Assembly: GCF_900120005.1 (NCBI RefSeq)
Contig: NZ_LT635451.1
Span: 475,602-539,601, forward strand
Direction: 5' to 3'
Length of the DNA stretch: 64,000 nucleotides
From: Holdemania sp. Marseille-P2844
Lineage (GTDB): Bacteria > Bacillota_I > Bacilli_A > Erysipelotrichales > Erysipelotrichaceae
Position numbers and translations under genes: made by a program. The notes beneath the pieces are model-generated. The model had not been told where the DNA came from, ran no database searches, and saw only the letters and a program-made list of their open reading frames with translations. Below are positions 26,872-35,231 of this stretch, piece by piece (within the stretch, counting starts at the first letter, position 1; each line of letters opens with the position of its first letter).

Positions 26872-27617
26872 TGAATTCCCGGGCTAAGATCATCATCACG
26901 CTGATTGATCGGAAGGGACCCAACGGCTGTCACCGGGGACATCAGATCGGCGATAGTTATGACTTTGACACAGAACGCGGCCAGCTGTGTCCGATGGCGG
27001 CGCATGTCGCGTTTCCTTACATCGATATTCTTCGCTATGGCGGACAGATTCCCGGCAATCAGGAAAATTGCGCAGTGTTCTGCTGTCCGGATGTCGACAC
27101 GATCAATGTTTACCGGATTGAAAAACTGGTGAGTCAGGATACAGAACGACTGAAGCTTACGCCATTGACTGTCAAAGATGCAGATACCGTCCTGACGATG
27201 GCCGGCAAGGAATCCGTTGCCCGCTATATGCGCTTTTCGACGTTGAAATCTCGTTCGGAGGCCGTAGACTTAATCCTGCAGCTGACCGCGGGAATTAACA
27301 ATGCCTGGCTTGTGACCAGAAAATCGACGCAGGAACCGGTGGGTGTGCTGGCATTAAAGCAAACGGAGAAGCCTGAAATGCGGGATGTAACGTTGTTTCT
27401 GGATGAACCAGCCTGGGGCTGCGGATTGGGACAGGAATTGCTGAGCTGGGCAAAGGATTTTGCCAGTCAAACTTTGAATGTTTCTGTACTGCAAGCCTAT
27501 GTTGCCATGGAAAACACGGCCTGTCAGCGCCTTTTAAGCCGTTTGAATTATAAATTGGAAAAACGCTTCGATTTTGAGGATCAAAGCGTTCTGGTTTATC
27601 ACAGGATAATCAATTAA
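26868..27617 (+). CDS. TIGR04076 domain fused to GNAT acetyltransferase
   Basis: 249-aa protein with two parts. Residues 1-88 look like the TIGR04076 family: IIITLIDRKGPNGCHRGHQIGDSY, LCPMAAHVAFPYIDILRYGG and NCAVFCCPDV with conserved cysteines. Residues about 98-249 look like a GNAT N-acetyltransferase: LTPLTVKDADTVL, DEPAWGCGLGQELLSWAKDFA (acetyl-CoA loop) and ENTACQRLLSRLNYKLEKRF. Its ATG overlaps the kinase stop (ATGA). Function of the fusion is unknown; coupling to B6 kinase may be chance. Confidence 0.65.
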   Translation: MMNSRAKIIITLIDRKGPNGCHRGHQIGDSYDFDTERGQLCPMAAHVAFPYIDILRYGGQIPGNQENCAVFCCPDVDTINVYRIEKLVSQDTERLKLTPLTVKDADTVLTMAGKESVARYMRFSTLKSRSEAVDLILQLTAGINNAWLVTRKSTQEPVGVLALKQTEKPEMRDVTLFLDEPAWGCGLGQELLSWAKDFASQTLNVSVLQAYVAMENTACQRLLSRLNYKLEKRFDFEDQSVLVYHRIIN

Positions 27618-27721
27618 AGCTGCGTTCGTTTCGGAACCTGACCTAAACGGAAAGGGGTCTTCCGGCGGAAGAACAGAAGACTGCCGAAAAGAGCGGTGAT
27701 GACTTCCAACAATGATTTCAT
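27614..27721 (-). CDS. 35-aa small basic-amphipathic protein
   Basis: Minus-strand small gene missed by usual length limits. ATG 27721-27719 is preceded by AAAGGAGG with a 9-base gap, one of the best ribosome sites of the window. The product has a hydrophobic start (LLEVITALFGSLLFF) and a basic end (RRKTPFRLGQVPKRTQ). A TAGAAT-like -10 lies about 30 bp upstream on that strand. Its stop overlaps the stop of the converging GNAT gene. No family recognised. Confidence 0.45.
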   Translation of the reverse strand: MKSLLEVITALFGSLLFFRRKTPFRLGQVPKRTQL

Positions 27722-28002
27722 AAGCGATGTTCCTCCTTTGTCTTTATTCTATGCTTATCCTGGCGGATCTACCATGGACAGGCGTGACAAAATCCTCACA
27801 GTTTTGTAAGGTTCGAGATTCCTTGATCCCGGGAAGCGGACGCCGGCGTGGAGAAGCTGGAAAAGCGGAGGAAGATTAAGACAATCGGGTTCTGCCGATT
27901 ATGAGCTTAGATTAAAAACTCACTGTCACGAAAATGTAGCTTGTGAGGGAGGATGATCCAACATCCATCAGAATAAAAGGGAATGACGCTATTCACGCCA
28001 AT

Positions 28003-28048
28003 AAAAAAGTGATTTCTGACATTGAGCCCAGAAGATCACTTTTTATTT
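28003..28048 (-). terminator. Bidirectional terminator near proS 3' end
   Basis: AAAAAAGTGAT (28003-28013) pairs with ATCACTTTTTA (about 28035-28045), with inner TTCT/AGAA. It lies directly after proS on the minus strand. Confidence 0.75.
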
Positions 28049-28069
28049 TATCGTGATTGTCCTTTTGGC

Positions 28070-29770
28070 TTACTCACCTTGATGAATGAGCTCTAAAACC
28101 TTAGCGACTACGTTGTCAATGCTGATGTCTTCCGCTTTTTCCGCCTTGCGCAGCTTCATCTCAACAAGACCATCGCCGATTTTCTTACCGACGGTCAGCC
28201 GGATCGGTGTGCCGATCAGATCCATATCCTTGAACTTAACGCCCGGCCGTTCATCCCGGTCGTCCAGCATGACATCGACGCCAGCGGCCTGCAGCTGAGC
28301 ATACAGCTGTTCCGCGGCAGCCATCTGCTGCTCATCCTTTTTGGCAATGACGACGATCGCTACCGGATACGGCGCGATATTGATCGGCCAGCATAAGCCA
28401 TGCTCATCGCTGTGCTGTTCAGCCAGCGCGGCCATGCAGCGGCCGATGCCTATGCCATACGAACCCATCCAGACCGGATTCAGTTTGTTTTCCTGATCGA
28501 GATATTCCAGATCCATTGCCTGGGCATATTTCGTTCCCAATTTAAACGTATTCCCGATTTCAATGCCTTTTTTAAAGACGATCTTGCCGCCGCAGATCGG
28601 ACAGGTATCGCCTTCCATGATCTGCCGGACATCCGCCGTGTAATCCGCTTTGAAATCTTCCTGATTGACATGGATATAGTGATATCCCGTCTTGTTGGCG
28701 CCGGTGATGAAATTCGCCATATGCGAAACTTCCAGATCCATGATTAACGGACAATGCAGACCAATCGGACCAGCGAAGCCGACTTTGGCGTCCGTCGCTT
28801 CGACGACCATCTCAGGTTCTGCCAGCGCGATTTCCAATCCACCGACAAGCTTGAGAACCTTCGTTTCATTGACTTCCCGATCGCCCCGGACCATCACCGC
28901 AAACGGTTTGCCGTCGATATTGTAAATCAATGTCTTGACAAACTGATTGGCCGCTTCATGCAAAAACTCGGTGACTTCCTCGATCGTGCGCGCATTCGGT
29001 GTTTCCACCAATTCCTTCGGCAGATGCGCTTCCGTGCTGTCAGCGCCCTCATCTTTGCACGGCGCAACTTCCAGGTTGGAAGCAAAGCTGCATTGGTCGC
29101 ACAGAACTAAAACATCCTCGCCGATTTCCGTGACCGCCTGGAATTCCTCGGACAAGAGTCCGCCCATGACGCCGGTATCAGCGCGGACGATCTTGTAATC
29201 CATGTGCATCCGGTCAAACGCCCGCTTGTAAGCGTCGAACATCTTTTGATAGGCGACATCCATGCCCGCTTCATCCTTGTCAAAGGAATAAGCGTCCTTC
29301 ATGATGAACTCACGGACGCGGATCAAACCATAGCGAGGCCGCGCTTCATCCCGGTACTTCGTCTGAAACTGATATAAATTGAACGGCATGTCCTTGTATG
29401 AGCGGATTTTCATACCCGCCGCAACAGCGAACAGTTCCTCGTGCGTCGGACCGAGAACATAGCTCTTGTTAAACCGGTCCTTCAGCGAGAACATGCTGGA
29501 ACCGAAGTTATCCCGCCGGCCGGATGCGACGTAAACTTCTTCCGGGATCAACGCCGGCATCAACAATTCCTGGCTTCCCGCCTGATCCATTTCTTCACGG
29601 ACAATGTTTTCAATTTTTTTCAGCACTTTATACCCAAGGGGAAGGTACATATAGACTCCTGCCGAGCTTTTTTTGATCATGCCCGCGCGAACCAGCAGAT
29701 TACCGCTGACGGAATCTTCATCCTTTACGTTCTCACGCAGAGTCGTAAAGAAACTTTGACTTAATCTCAT
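28070..29770 (-). CDS. proS: Prolyl-tRNA synthetase
   Basis: 566-aa bacterial-type (ProS type 1) class II synthetase that charges tRNA-Pro. The N-terminus RLSQSFFTTLRENVKDEDSVSG is typical. Class II motifs: motif 2 PRYGLIRVREFIMKDAYSF and motif 3 GSYGIGIGRCMAALAEQ. Between them is the YbaK-like editing insertion (HLPKELVETPNARTIEEV...VKTLIYNIDGKPFAVMVRGDREVNE). The C-terminal anticodon-binding domain has WPINIAPYPVAIV and VMLDDRDERPGVKFKDMDLIG. AGGAGAG lies before the ATG. It stands alone on the minus strand. Confidence 0.97.
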   Translation of the reverse strand: MRLSQSFFTTLRENVKDEDSVSGNLLVRAGMIKKSSAGVYMYLPLGYKVLKKIENIVREEMDQAGSQELLMPALIPEEVYVASGRRDNFGSSMFSLKDRFNKSYVLGPTHEELFAVAAGMKIRSYKDMPFNLYQFQTKYRDEARPRYGLIRVREFIMKDAYSFDKDEAGMDVAYQKMFDAYKRAFDRMHMDYKIVRADTGVMGGLLSEEFQAVTEIGEDVLVLCDQCSFASNLEVAPCKDEGADSTEAHLPKELVETPNARTIEEVTEFLHEAANQFVKTLIYNIDGKPFAVMVRGDREVNETKVLKLVGGLEIALAEPEMVVEATDAKVGFAGPIGLHCPLIMDLEVSHMANFITGANKTGYHYIHVNQEDFKADYTADVRQIMEGDTCPICGGKIVFKKGIEIGNTFKLGTKYAQAMDLEYLDQENKLNPVWMGSYGIGIGRCMAALAEQHSDEHGLCWPINIAPYPVAIVVIAKKDEQQMAAAEQLYAQLQAAGVDVMLDDRDERPGVKFKDMDLIGTPIRLTVGKKIGDGLVEMKLRKAEKAEDISIDNVVAKVLELIHQGE

Positions 29771-29853
29771 AACGCTTCTCTCCTATTCTTTGAAATTAAC
29801 CTTTCTGATTATACCACAATCTGCCTGTTATACCAGAGTGAGGATGTCGAAAT

Positions 29854-29881
29854 TTGCGCGGAAGGAAGGGCTTTTTATAAG
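29854..29881 (+). promoter_or_regulatory. Putative promoter of feoAB
   Basis: TTGCGC (29854-29859), 16 bases, TATAAG (29876-29881), about 30 bp before feoA. No convincing Fur-type palindrome was seen. Confidence 0.45.
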
Positions 29882-29910
29882 CATAGTCTGTAAGGAAAGG
29901 AGAGTCAGCG

Positions 29911-30144
29911 ATGAAACTAACACAATTGCCATCCGGCCTCAGTGCGGTCATCACGCGCATTGACCTGCCGCCGGCGCTGGCGGACCGGCTGGAAGCGCTG
30001 GGATTGCGGGTGGGCGAGGACATTGAATTTGTCCGCAGTGCGCCGCTGCAGGATCCGGCGGAATACAGCGTCGGGGGCAGCCTGATCGCGCTGCGCCGGC
30101 CAGATGCCGCGCGGATCCATGTCGCTTTGAAGAAAACCGAATGA
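29911..30144 (+). CDS. feoA: FeoA domain ferrous iron transport protein A
   Basis: 77-aa SH3-like FeoA protein: LPSGLSAVITRIDLPPALADRLEALGL, then VGEDIEFVRSAPLQDPAEYSV and GSLIALRRPDAARIHV. The family supports ferrous iron uptake by FeoB in the inner membrane. A GGAAAGGAGAG site lies before the ATG. Its stop overlaps the feoB start. Confidence 0.93.
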   Translation: MKLTQLPSGLSAVITRIDLPPALADRLEALGLRVGEDIEFVRSAPLQDPAEYSVGGSLIALRRPDAARIHVALKKTE

Positions 30145-32153
30145 AGACCGTAGCCTTTGTCGGCAATCCCAACGCCGGGAAAACTGCCTGGATCAATGCA
30201 CTGTCGGATGCTGGGTTTGAAGTTGGCAACTGGCCGGGCGTTACGGTGGAGCGCAAGCAGGCACAGGTTGAATGGGATAAGGAAGCGATTACCCTGATCG
30301 ATCTGCCGGGCATTTATGATTTACAGAAAACCAACAACGAGGAACAAATCACCCAGGACTTTCTAGAATCCCAGCCAATCGACTGTCTCATCAACGTCCT
30401 GGACGCGACGCATTTACAGCGGGCGCTGCGGCTGACGCTGAAATTAAGGACGCTGCAGATTCCGATGATTCTGATTTTTAACTTTTACGACGAGGTGCTG
30501 AAAAATGGAATTGAGATTGATGCGGCAAAGCTGAGCCGCCGTTTGGCCTGTCCGATTCTTTGCGCCAGCGCTTTTGACAAGCAAGCCGGCCGGCAGGTGA
30601 AGGACACCGTTCTGGCGATGCTGCATCAGCCCTTTGACGGCTACCGGCCGCTGCTGCCAAAACCGTTGGAACAGGCGTGGGTCGATGAAGTCAACGCGCT
30701 GCAGCTGGCAGAACCCTTTGCCTCGCCGCTGGCGCTGAAGAAACAAGCCTATCAAAAGCTCTGTGACCGCCAGCCGCAAGCGATGCATGAGGCGCTGTAC
30801 CGAGCGGTCGACAGCTTGATGAGCCATGTTCGTCAGGATCCACAGCGGCGGCTGTTAAAAACCAAGCGGATCGACGCGGTGCTGCTGCACCGGATCTGGG
30901 GACTGCCGCTGCTTTTGGCGATGAGCTTTGGGATGCTGATGCTTATCTATAATGGCAGCGCGCCGTATGTGGCATGGCTGAATCAATTAACTCTCTGGAT
31001 GCAGCACGGCTGCCGGCTCTTATTGGCCTCAATGCCGGCCTGGGTGCAATCGTTGGTCTGCGATGGGTTGTTGGCAGGGATCGGCAGTGTGCTCAGCTTT
31101 TTACCGTTAATGGCATTTTTGTATTTCTTCCTCGGCTTGCTGGAAGAAAGCGGCTATATGGCCCGGATCGCGTTTTTAATGGACCGGCTGATGCGGCCGT
31201 TTGGCTGCAGCGGCAAAGCGTTTGTTTCCTTGTTGTTAGGCTTGGGATGCAATGTTCCGGCCGTGATGGCGACGCGCGTGATTGAAGAGGAAAGCAGCCG
31301 CCGGCGGACAGCGCTGGTCGTTCCATTAATCAGCTGCGGCGCGCGCTTGCCGATTTATCTGTTGTTTTCGGCGGCGTTTTTTCCCGGACAGGGTGGGTTG
31401 GTCGTGTTTACGCTGTATGGATTAAGCCTGGTCAGCGCGTTGGTGTTATCGCTGGTGCTGTCGCTGCCGGAGCATCGCAAACAGCCGTGGATGGTGCTGG
31501 AGCTGCCGGTATATCGCCGCCCATCGCTGCCGGTGGTGTTCAACAAGGTCCGCCAGGAAGTCAAAAATTACACCCGTAAAGCGCTGACTGTCGTGATGCT
31601 GGCGATGACAGTGCTGTGGGGACTGACCTATTTTCCGACCGGGGAGATCGCCACGTCCTATGCCGCGCAGTTTGGCAAGGCGGCGTCCGTGATTTACGAA
31701 CCGCTGGGTTTCGGCACGCAATGGCCATTGGTTGCCAGCCTGCCCGGATCCATCGCGGCCAAGGAAACAGTCGTCGGTTTTCTGGCTTCGGTGTTAAGCG
31801 AAACGACGGAAACGCCGCCGGACTTTGCTGAGGAATCCCGGAACCTGATTTCAGGTCTGGGCGAAGCGGTGAAAAACAGTGTCGTGCATCTGGCGGATTT
31901 CAGTCAGGAAGGGCAGGATGCCGGTTTGATCAGCGAACTGGGCGCGCTCTTTCCAGATCCGTTAGGCAAGCTGCGGGCCTATTGCTTCCTTGTCTACTGT
32001 CTGTTTTCGATTCCCTGCATCATGACGCTCAACGCCCTGCGGCAGGAATATGGAACGAAGCTGATGCTGAAATCCATCGCGATCATGCTGGCGCTGCCGT
32101 ATGCGGTCAGTCTGCTTTTGTTCCAATTAGGACGCTTGCTGTTCTGGCTGTAA
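30141..32153 (+). CDS. feoB: Ferrous iron transport protein B
   Basis: 670-aa Fe(II) transporter. G-domain motifs: G1 GNPNAGKT (residues 7-14), switch I WPGVTVERK, G3 DLPGIYDL, G4 region ILIFNFYDE in place of a classic NxxD, and G5 near CASAF. The membrane part has GLLEESGYMARIAFLMDRLM, GLGCNVPAVMATRVIE and CGARLPIYLLFSAAFF, and ends FQLGRLLFWL. The NxxD motif is altered (NFYDE), which may change nucleotide specificity; only an experiment would tell. Directly coupled to feoA; no FeoC follows. Confidence 0.95.
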   Translation: MKTVAFVGNPNAGKTAWINALSDAGFEVGNWPGVTVERKQAQVEWDKEAITLIDLPGIYDLQKTNNEEQITQDFLESQPIDCLINVLDATHLQRALRLTLKLRTLQIPMILIFNFYDEVLKNGIEIDAAKLSRRLACPILCASAFDKQAGRQVKDTVLAMLHQPFDGYRPLLPKPLEQAWVDEVNALQLAEPFASPLALKKQAYQKLCDRQPQAMHEALYRAVDSLMSHVRQDPQRRLLKTKRIDAVLLHRIWGLPLLLAMSFGMLMLIYNGSAPYVAWLNQLTLWMQHGCRLLLASMPAWVQSLVCDGLLAGIGSVLSFLPLMAFLYFFLGLLEESGYMARIAFLMDRLMRPFGCSGKAFVSLLLGLGCNVPAVMATRVIEEESSRRRTALVVPLISCGARLPIYLLFSAAFFPGQGGLVVFTLYGLSLVSALVLSLVLSLPEHRKQPWMVLELPVYRRPSLPVVFNKVRQEVKNYTRKALTVVMLAMTVLWGLTYFPTGEIATSYAAQFGKAASVIYEPLGFGTQWPLVASLPGSIAAKETVVGFLASVLSETTETPPDFAEESRNLISGLGEAVKNSVVHLADFSQEGQDAGLISELGALFPDPLGKLRAYCFLVYCLFSIPCIMTLNALRQEYGTKLMLKSIAIMLALPYAVSLLLFQLGRLLFWL

Positions 32154-32272
32154 TCGGTTGGATAGGAAAAAGAACAGAGTTGTCTTGTGAAGTGCAGAAC
32201 TTTATGGAAAAGCGCTTTCATTTTCGCTATAATAAAGCTACAAGAGGAACCTGAAAAGGAAAGGAAACGAAG

Positions 32273-33355
32273 ATGACAGAAAAAACATCGTTATACGACT
32301 TTCATCAAAGCCACCAGGGCAAGCTCGTTGAATTTGCCGACACCTGGCTGCCCGTCCAGTATCCAACCGGCATCCTGAAAGAACATCAGGCGGTCCGTGA
32401 ACAAGCGGGACTGTTCGATGTGTCGCACATGGGCGAATTTCTCGTCGAAGGCCCGGAAGCGGCCGCTTTTCTCGATCATTTGCTGACCAACAAGATCGCC
32501 AATCTGAAACATGGACAGATGCGCTACAGCTGCCTGTGTTATGAAGACGGCGGCACGGTCGACGATCTGATTGTCTACCGGTTTGACGACGAGCATTTTT
32601 TATGTGTTGTCAATGCTTCCAACAAGCAGAAAGATTGGGAGTGGTTTAATCAGAACTGCCGTCTCGACGTCCGGCTGCGCAATGTTTCATCGCTCATTTC
32701 GCAAGTTGCGCTGCAGGGCCCCAAAGCAATTGAGATCCTGGGCAAGATTGCCGATCTGACTTCACTGCCGGCAAAATCGTATTGGTTTACCGATCAGATC
32801 GCGGTCGCTGGCAAGGCCTGTCTGGTTTCGCGCAACGGCTATACCGGCGAGGACGGCGTCGAAATTTACATGCGCAATGAAGACGCGATGGCGATCGTCG
32901 AGGCGATCATGACTGCCGGAACGCCGCTGGGATTGATCCCGTGCGGACTGGGCGCGCGCGACACGCTGCGCTTAGAAGCGGCGATGCCACTGTATGGGCA
33001 TGAGCTGGACGCTGAGACCTCACCGTTAGAGGCGGGGCTGAACTTCGCGGGGAAGCTGGGTAAAGCTGATTTTTTCGGCAAGCAGGGGATTCAGGAAAAA
33101 GGTCTGACGAAGGTCCGGATCGGTCTGGAACTGCTCGACCGCGGCATTGCCCGCGAGCATTACGAGGTTCGCCAGGATGGAGCAGTCATCGGTCACATCA
33201 CCAGCGGGACGATGGCGCCGACGCTGGGCAAAGCGATCGCGATGGCCTATGTCGACGTCGATCACGCTCAGGATGGCGCTGAGGTCGAGGTTGTTCATGG
33301 AAACCGAAGCATGAAGGCGCTGATCACGCCGATGCCGTTTTACAAACGGAAATAA
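32273..33355 (+). CDS. gcvT: Glycine cleavage T protein (aminomethyltransferase)
   Basis: 360-aa aminomethyltransferase, the tetrahydrofolate-dependent step of glycine cleavage. Marks: LFDVSHMGEFLVEGPEAAAFLDHLLTNKI, MRYSCLCYEDGGTVDDLIVYRF, VVNASNKQKDWEW, LVSRNGYTGEDGVEIY, CGLGARDTLRLEAAMPLYGHEL and the C-terminal barrel HITSGTMAPTLGKAIAMAYV. First gene of the gcv cluster, with TATAAT at 32228-32233 as a likely -10. I looked for a tandem glycine riboswitch in the 119-bp leader and saw none. Confidence 0.95.
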   Translation: MTEKTSLYDFHQSHQGKLVEFADTWLPVQYPTGILKEHQAVREQAGLFDVSHMGEFLVEGPEAAAFLDHLLTNKIANLKHGQMRYSCLCYEDGGTVDDLIVYRFDDEHFLCVVNASNKQKDWEWFNQNCRLDVRLRNVSSLISQVALQGPKAIEILGKIADLTSLPAKSYWFTDQIAVAGKACLVSRNGYTGEDGVEIYMRNEDAMAIVEAIMTAGTPLGLIPCGLGARDTLRLEAAMPLYGHELDAETSPLEAGLNFAGKLGKADFFGKQGIQEKGLTKVRIGLELLDRGIAREHYEVRQDGAVIGHITSGTMAPTLGKAIAMAYVDVDHAQDGAEVEVVHGNRSMKALITPMPFYKRK

Positions 33356-33443
33356 CGCGGATCAAAGGACGGAAAAGGGCGAAGGAAAACGTTCGTGAAG
33401 CGCAGAAACATGGCCTCAGCTTCCGCTTGAACGAGGAAACCTG

Positions 33444-33479
33444 CAGTCCTTGCCGGAATGGAAAAAACCGGCGGGACTG
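33444..33479 (+). other. GC-rich hairpin between gcvT and gcvH
   Basis: CAGTCC-TT-GCCGG pairs with CCGGC-G-GGACTG across an A-rich loop. No T-run follows, so it is more likely a processing or stability element than a terminator. It sits in the only wide gap (166 bp) of the gcv cluster. Confidence 0.5.
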
Positions 33480-33521
33480 GGACAATAAAAATAAAATAAG
33501 AAATGAAGGAGGACACACAAA

Positions 33522-33905
33522 ATGTCAGTCGTAAAAGAAGGTCTGCTTTACAGCAAGTCGCATGAATGGGTTGAAACGCTGCCAGACGGCACAGTGAAAA
33601 TCGGGATTTCCGATTACGCGCAGGACAGTCTGGGCGATATCGTGTTTGTCGACATGCATCCCGCCGGCGAGGAAGTCGAAGCGGAAGGCGCGTTAGCCGA
33701 CGTCGAATCCGTCAAAGCCGTCAGTGAAATTTATTCGCCGGTCGCCGGAATGATCAAAGAAACGAATGAGGAATTGATCGACGCTCCGGAAAAGCTGAAC
33801 GAGGACTGTTACGGCAACTGGATCTGCGTGATGGAGAACGTCAGTGGATTAGACGATCTGTTAAGCCCGGAAGCCTACAGCGAATATCTGACGACGCTGG
33901 AGTAG
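33522..33905 (+). CDS. gcvH: Glycine cleavage H protein
   Basis: 127-aa lipoyl carrier that shuttles the aminomethyl group between P, T and L proteins. [37 protein letters not shown]-like region, then [20 protein letters not shown] with the lipoylated lysine at residue 65. An AAGGAGG site lies before the ATG. The next gene starts 3 bp after the stop. Confidence 0.96.
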   Translation: [127 protein letters not shown]

Positions 33906-33908
33906 CCC

Positions 33909-35231
33909 ATGAGCGATTACATTGCATCCAGCCCGGAAGAATTGCAGGCGATGCTCGATTCGCTGGGGCTGAAAGATTTAGACGCTTTAACCGGACATCT
34001 GCCCGAAGCGGTGCTTTTAAAAGAAGACGGCTGGGATCTGCCGGAGGGCATGAGTGAATTTGAAGCGTTGGCGAAGCTGAAGAAAATGGCCTCGCACAAC
34101 CGGATTTATGAAGATCTCTACCGCGGGGCGGGCGCTTACCGCCATTACATCCCGAGTCTCGTCAACGCGCTGTCCAGCCGCGGCGAGTTTCTGACGGCGT
34201 ATACGCCATATCAGGCGGAAATGAGTCAGGGACTGCTGCATTCCATTTTTGAATATCAGACGATGATCTGCGAGCTGACGGGCATGGACGTCAGCAACGC
34301 CAGTGTGTATGACGGCGCGACGGCCGCGGCTGAAGCCTTGCTGATGTGCCGGGATCCGAAGCATCGCCGCGTGCTGGTGCCGGCGTCGGTGCATCCGCAG
34401 ATCCTGCAGGTAATCCGGACGTATGGCGAGGCCTACGGTATGGAAATCACCGTCTTGGAATGTCTGCACGGCGTGCTGGAAGAAAGCGTGCTGCGGGAAG
34501 CGCTGAGCGAGGATACCGCTTGTCTGCTTTTGCAGCAGCCGAACTATTTCGGTTTAATTGAAGACGCAGAAACGCTGTTTGCAGCGGCGGCGGAGAAAAA
34601 GGTAAAAGGGATTCTGCACATCAATCCGATCGCGGCGGCGCTGCTGCCGTCAGCGAAGGAAGCCGGCGCTGTGATTGCGGTCGGCGAAGGCCAGCCGTTA
34701 GGCATGCCGCTGAACTTCGGCGGGCCGTATCTGGGCTTTATGGCCAGCGTATCGGCGATGATGCGCAAGCTGCCCGGGCGGATTGTCGGCCAGAGTACCG
34801 ATCACGAAGGCCGGCGGGCTTACGTCCTGACCTTGCAGGCCCGTGAACAGCACATCCGCCGGGAAAAGGCCAGCAGCTCGATCTGTTCCAATCAGGCGTT
34901 ATGCGCGCTGAGAGCGGCGATCTACTGCAGCGCGATGGGCACGGAAGGCATCGAACAGGTCGCCTCGCACTGTGTCAGCAACGCCCACTATTTAGCGCAG
35001 GAGCTATGTGAAAAAACTAAGCTCAAGCTGAAATATCCTGGCGAATTCTTCCATGAATTCGTAACGGTCAGCGAGGTGCCGAGCGGCGTGCTGCTCAAAC
35101 ATCTGGAAGATCACGGCATCCTGGGCGGACTGCCGCTGAGCGATCACGAGATTCTGTGGTGCGCGACGGAAGTGAACCATAAGGAAAATATGGATCATCT
35201 GGTCGAACTGATCGGGGAGGTGGCAGCATGA
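33909..35231 (+). CDS. gcvPA: Glycine dehydrogenase (decarboxylating) subunit 1
   Basis: 440-aa N-terminal-type subunit of the two-subunit P protein. MASHNRIYEDLYRGAGAYRHYIPSLV, AYTPYQAEMSQGLLHSIFEYQTMICELTGMDVSNASVYDGATAAAEAL and FGGPYLGFMAS are family hallmarks. Folds like a PLP enzyme but the PLP lysine is on the partner subunit. Overlaps gcvPB by 4 bp. Confidence 0.95.
   Translation: MSDYIASSPEELQAMLDSLGLKDLDALTGHLPEAVLLKEDGWDLPEGMSEFEALAKLKKMASHNRIYEDLYRGAGAYRHYIPSLVNALSSRGEFLTAYTPYQAEMSQGLLHSIFEYQTMICELTGMDVSNASVYDGATAAAEALLMCRDPKHRRVLVPASVHPQILQVIRTYGEAYGMEITVLECLHGVLEESVLREALSEDTACLLLQQPNYFGLIEDAETLFAAAAEKKVKGILHINPIAAALLPSAKEAGAVIAVGEGQPLGMPLNFGGPYLGFMASVSAMMRKLPGRIVGQSTDHEGRRAYVLTLQAREQHIRREKASSSICSNQALCALRAAIYCSAMGTEGIEQVASHCVSNAHYLAQELCEKTKLKLKYPGEFFHEFVTVSEVPSGVLLKHLEDHGILGGLPLSDHEILWCATEVNHKENMDHLVELIGEVAA

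Noticed and set aside
32154..32272. Glycine riboswitch in front of gcvT
   Set aside because: The 119-bp leader is too short for the tandem form and shows none of its conserved GG-rich core; I saw only a likely -10 box.
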